Source: Treponema sp.
GTDB taxonomy: Bacteria > Spirochaetota > Spirochaetia > Treponematales > Treponemataceae
DNA: 16,335 bases
NCBI GenBank assembly: GCA_016296205.1
Contig: JAEDJS010000042.1
Location: 1 to 16,335, forward strand
Direction of reading: 5' to 3'
The notes under the pieces were generated by a model. The model had not been told where the DNA came from. It saw only the letters and a list, made by a program, of their open reading frames with translations, and ran no database searches. Each line of letters starts with the position of its first letter. Positions within the stretch are counted from its first letter, which is position 1. The position numbers were made by a program, and so were the translations under genes. Shown here in pieces: positions 13,713 through 16,335 of this stretch.

Positions 13713-14696
13713 TTAAGAAGCTAAAACCTTGCCCTCAAATCTCTCGTACAAAAACCGTTCATCTTCTGTTTTTATAGTTGAATATTCTGCAACATAACAC
13801 TTTTTTGAATTTTTAGCATATTCATTTGTTACAATGCACTTTATTGATATTTTTCGTTTGAGAAGAGAATTTTCCTTAAAAGTAAATTCAAGTTGAAGAT
13901 CATATTCACTGTCTTTCATAAGAAAATCACTGGAATTCTTGTGGGCAGCAAAAACAATTTTTGAATGATCAATATAAATTACAGTAAGGGGAACTTTTCT
14001 TCCTTCAACTGCAGAATTCTCCTCAACATTCTGGCATGTAAGAAAATTACATACAGGAAAAAGATGAACTCCATTACCTATAGGAGCCCCAATACCGGCC
14101 TTAGATTGATTAACTGCATCCATCAGAATGTTTTTTGCTTCCAGCTGGTTTTCCAGTGCAATATGGCCCCATTTTGGCTCTATAAACAGGGGAAATGAAG
14201 GAACAATGGAACAATTTATATCAATTTTAGAATCATCATTAAAATAAGAAAGTTTTGCTGTAAAATCAAAATTGTGGCTTATTTGAACATCAGGGATTCG
14301 CTTAATGCTTTTTGGCACAACAATTGCAAGGCCACCAGAATAATTTTTCATTTCGGTAATAAAATACAGACCAAGCCGGTTAAAATAAAACTGAACCTTT
14401 ACCTGCTTTCCTAAAAACTGCTGAACAACATTATCTATAGTTCTATCACCAGACTGCAAAAGTATAATTCCCTGGTCAAGAACTTTCATCTGCTGACTTT
14501 TAATGGCAACAGGAAAAATTGCGCCGTAAGAAACACGGGAATCGGAAGAAGGACCTTGATTTTTACCTTCAACAAGATCAGAGTCAATTTGCTGGGGTTT
14601 ACTTTCCAGAGAAACAGTAACAGGCACATTATCATCCCGAAGATACTGTAAAACAAGTTCCCGTTCAATACCAGTCAATTCTTTTTCTTCTGCCAT
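13713..14696 (-). CDS. PilZ-like/YcgR-like protein, probable cyclic-di-GMP-linked regulator
   Basis: This is a predicted cytoplasmic 327-residue protein with two beta-rich halves. The first half contains a YcgR-type segment (VQFYFNRLGLYFITEM, then GLAIVVPKSIKRI). The second resembles a PilZ-type barrel ending in a helix (KCYVAEYSTI...FLYERFEGK). The usual cyclic-di-GMP contacts, RxxxR and D/NxSxxG, are not evident, so binding is uncertain. The N-terminal GIERELVLQYLRDDNVPV recalls N-terminal extensions of spirochaete PilZ proteins (recollection, not searched). The ATG at 14696 is preferred over an in-frame TTG at 14717 because AGGAGG lies just upstream of it (14701-14706). It is last in an operon behind the lipoprotein and ComFB genes. 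Confidence 0.55.
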   Translation of the reverse strand: MAEEKELTGIERELVLQYLRDDNVPVTVSLESKPQQIDSDLVEGKNQGPSSDSRVSYGAIFPVAIKSQQMKVLDQGIILLQSGDRTIDNVVQQFLGKQVKVQFYFNRLGLYFITEMKNYSGGLAIVVPKSIKRIPDVQISHNFDFTAKLSYFNDDSKIDINCSIVPSFPLFIEPKWGHIALENQLEAKNILMDAVNQSKAGIGAPIGNGVHLFPVCNFLTCQNVEENSAVEGRKVPLTVIYIDHSKIVFAAHKNSSDFLMKDSEYDLQLEFTFKENSLLKRKISIKCIVTNEYAKNSKKCYVAEYSTIKTEDERFLYERFEGKVLAS

Positions 14697-14726
14697 ATTC
14701 CCTCCTGTGAGCCACAAAACAAACAG

Positions 14727-15332
14727 TTACCGTATAGATATCTGATTGATTTTACAAGTTGAATTTTTATTCTCCAGATAAAGATTCACATCAATATAAG
14801 TTTTGTCTGCTTTAATAAATCGAACCGGGCACTCAAAAACTTCTTCTGTAAGAAAGGGCTGCCCCAGTATGTATTTTTCAAATTTATTGTTACTAGAAGA
14901 TTTTAATCCTGTATCTTCATAAAAAATCACAAAAGTATACATTTTATCTTCAGCAATGAAATTTTCTGCATTTTCTGAAGCTATTAAAGCATTTGCAAAC
15001 CCTTCAACACAGGAGCGAGAAGCTTCATCAAGAGCACTGGTATCAAGAAGAGAAAACCCTGGAAGTTCAGGATAAATTTCCGGGTAAAGAGCTTCCTTTC
15101 CACTGGCAAAAATCATTTGAGCAGTTACATCTTGAGTTGCAACCCCGTCTGGCTCAGGTATATTTTCTCCAAGCCTTAGTTCTTCAAGTTGAGAAGTCCA
15201 ATTTGTTTTTGAGTCAAAATTTTCTGCAGCAATTTTAAGAGAGCCCTCTTCATTAAAATTTTGCACCTGATGAGAAGAACAGCCGGTAAATAGAGCAAGA
15301 AAAATTACTGCAGGAAACAAAAAACATTTCAT
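14727..15332 (-). CDS. Small lipoprotein, function unknown
   Basis: The signal peptide of 17 residues ends in the lipobox LFTGC, with Cys18 the predicted lipid attachment site, so the product is an envelope lipoprotein of about 184 mature residues. No family is recognised. The C-terminal half alternates hydrophobic residues as in beta strands (KMYTFVIFYED, TYIDVNLYLENK). The start lies five bases after the stop of the ComFB-like gene and has no clear Shine-Dalgarno, so translation is probably coupled. The PilZ-like start is 30 bases past its stop. The gene order suggests an envelope component working with the two cytoplasmic partners, which is inference. Confidence 0.75.
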   Translation of the reverse strand: MKCFLFPAVIFLALFTGCSSHQVQNFNEEGSLKIAAENFDSKTNWTSQLEELRLGENIPEPDGVATQDVTAQMIFASGKEALYPEIYPELPGFSLLDTSALDEASRSCVEGFANALIASENAENFIAEDKMYTFVIFYEDTGLKSSSNNKFEKYILGQPFLTEEVFECPVRFIKADKTYIDVNLYLENKNSTCKINQISIR

Positions 15333-15337
15333 CAGGA

Positions 15338-16048
15338 TTATTCCGGTTTAAATAGATAAAGATCCTGAATTTTAAATGAATTAACAGAATTCATTTCTTT
15401 TTCTAACTTTTTCTGACTTTTTAAATCAACTGTAAAAGAATGATAAACAGTCTCATACCCTTCTTTAGAAATTTCAACAGTAAACAAAAATGATTTCTTT
15501 TCCCCTAAAGTTGTTGCAGGAATTGCCTGAGGCCAGAAAGTAAATTTTCCTTTAGTACTCTGAAAAGTTGAAATCGGATTTTCCCAGCTTACGCACATCA
15601 TTGGAACTTTTACACTCTGAACCAATGAATTCTGCATTGTTAAAAGAATTTTTGCGCCAGACAAAGGTTCAAAGGTTTTTCCTTCAAAAATTGAACCAAA
15701 CAAAACCGGGAAATTAAAATAGCAGTCTTCGTCTTCAGAAAGCACAAAAACTTCTTCCTGATGAAAGGACCGTTTTGTAGCAGCAACAATTCTCATGCCT
15801 TCAAGAGCAAGGGCATCAACATCGGCATTCATCTGGCCGCCGTTCAAAAGCTCAGCATTATAAGTTGCACCTCTGGCACCAACAATATATCTTGGAGAAA
15901 TTCTATTCAAAACATAATTTACACAATCTGTGCGGCAGTTTTCGCAATCACATGTGAGCCATTTAGACCCCATCTGTTTTACTTCATCATACAACTGATT
16001 AACACGAAAAATTACAATTTCTTCCATTAAGTTGTGAACTTGAATCAT
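15338..16048 (-). CDS. ComFB-domain protein fused to a beta-sandwich domain
   Basis: Residues 1-95 match the ComFB family: HNLMEEIV, a cysteine cluster (Cys33, Cys35, Cys38, Cys42; CDCENCRTDC) suited to zinc binding, and VLNRISPRYIVGARG. B. subtilis ComFB lies in the comF competence operon, and cyanobacterial ComFB proteins have been reported as cyclic-dinucleotide receptors. Residues about 110-236 look like a carboxypeptidase-regulatory-type beta sandwich (GSIFEGKTFEPLSGAKI, then GKFTFWP and KEGYETVYHSFTV), making the protein more than twice the length of a stand-alone ComFB. There is no signal peptide. The ATG at 16048 is preceded by AGAAGG. It is first gene of a three-gene operon with a lipoprotein and a PilZ-like protein. 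Confidence 0.82.
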   Translation of the reverse strand: MIQVHNLMEEIVIFRVNQLYDEVKQMGSKWLTCDCENCRTDCVNYVLNRISPRYIVGARGATYNAELLNGGQMNADVDALALEGMRIVAATKRSFHQEEVFVLSEDEDCYFNFPVLFGSIFEGKTFEPLSGAKILLTMQNSLVQSVKVPMMCVSWENPISTFQSTKGKFTFWPQAIPATTLGEKKSFLFTVEISKEGYETVYHSFTVDLKSQKKLEKEMNSVNSFKIQDLYLFKPE

Positions 16049-16109
16049 AATTACCTTCTAAAAAAATAAATAAAATGGCAGAGTAAAAAAATATATATAC
16101 CAATTAAAT

Positions 16110-16138
16110 ATTATAATTGAATAATTGAAGTTTTTCAA
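16110..16138 (-). promoter_or_regulatory. Promoter of the comFB-lipoprotein-pilZ operon
   Basis: On the - strand TTGAAA (16133-16138), a 17-bp spacer and TATAAT (16110-16115) give five and six of six consensus matches. The predicted start is near 16103, leaving a leader of about 55 nt that is very A/T-rich and shows no riboswitch-like structure by eye. Confidence 0.75.
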
Positions 16139-16155
16139 GAAAAATTAAAAAGGGC

Positions 16156-16185
16156 AAAAAAAAAGAACTTCTATCGAAGCTCTTA
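16156..16185 (-). terminator. Terminator after the tRNA-Val/tRNA-Pro unit
   Basis: On the - strand GAGCTTC and GAAGTTC form a 7-bp stem (one G-U pair) with a GATA loop, followed by nine T. It lies about 12 bases after tRNA-Pro, just upstream of the promoter of the next operon. Confidence 0.85.
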
Positions 16186-16196
16186 TTTCTCTCTAG

Positions 16197-16269
<73 letters not shown>

Positions 16270-16276
16270 AGTTTTA

Positions 16277-16335
16277 TGGACGATGAGAGGATCGAACTCC
16301 CGACATTCTGGGTGTAAACCAGACGCTCGTACCAG
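16277..16335 (-). tRNA. tRNA-Val (anticodon TAC), 5' end beyond the window
   Basis: The anticodon stem TCTGG/CCAGA encloses TTTACAC, so the anticodon is TAC. The T arm is GGGAG/CTCTC with loop TTCGATC. The acceptor 3' strand is ATCGTCC with discriminator A, and CCA is not encoded. The D arm and 5' acceptor strand run off the window. It is seven bases upstream of tRNA-Pro and probably in the same transcript. Confidence 0.93.

Noticed and set aside
14697..14717. TTG at 14717 as start of the PilZ-like gene
   Set aside because: The seven extra codons include the AGGAGG ribosome binding site of the ATG at 14696, which is in frame and better placed.

Overview
The window looks like chromosomal backbone from a low-G+C spirochaete, most likely a Treponema of the gut or rumen type. 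This is an inference from gene content and AT-rich intergenic DNA (base composition was not computed): tig-clpP-clpX, an SMC with an unusual centre, several lipoproteins with spirochaete-style lipoboxes ending SSC or TGC, and a ComFB gene followed by a PilZ-like gene. No phage, insertion sequence, CRISPR array or rRNA is visible. The longest gene-free stretch is 1458-1716, which holds a terminator and then a promoter.

Layout, left to right. The 3' part of a tRNA-Gly(GCC) and its terminator (1-92) precede a protein quality-control block on the + strand: tig (own transcription unit), then clpP and clpX two bases apart (1717-3566). This block ends in a composite palindrome at 3591-3663 that lies between clpX and a convergent glycosyltransferase gene (3672-4793, - strand). 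That gene is divergent from a DEAD-box helicase gene (4840-6030). The 46 bp between them seem to hold promoter elements in both directions and no Shine-Dalgarno sequence for either gene.

Next comes smc (6143-9151, GTG start, own promoter at 6050-6078). It is followed closely by a one-helix membrane protein gene and, with a 4-base GTGA overlap, a large lipoprotein gene, so the three probably form one operon. serS (11303-12580) and an AI-2E-family transporter gene (12637-13689) follow. Both have short tandem repeats in their leaders.

The right end is on the - strand. A comFB-like gene, a lipoprotein gene and a PilZ-like gene (16048 down to 13713) form a compact operon behind a promoter matching consensus at -10 with 17-bp spacing. 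Upstream of it lie tRNA-Val(TAC), cut by the window edge, and tRNA-Pro(TGG), ending in their own terminator.

Most of the window is housekeeping: folding at the ribosome (Tig), regulated proteolysis (ClpXP), RNA remodelling, chromosome organisation (SMC) and serine charging. The parts that look least ordinary are the SMC, whose central region does not resemble the usual hinge, the membrane and lipoprotein genes tied to it, and the ComFB/lipoprotein/PilZ operon, which has the look of a cyclic-dinucleotide-linked envelope module.
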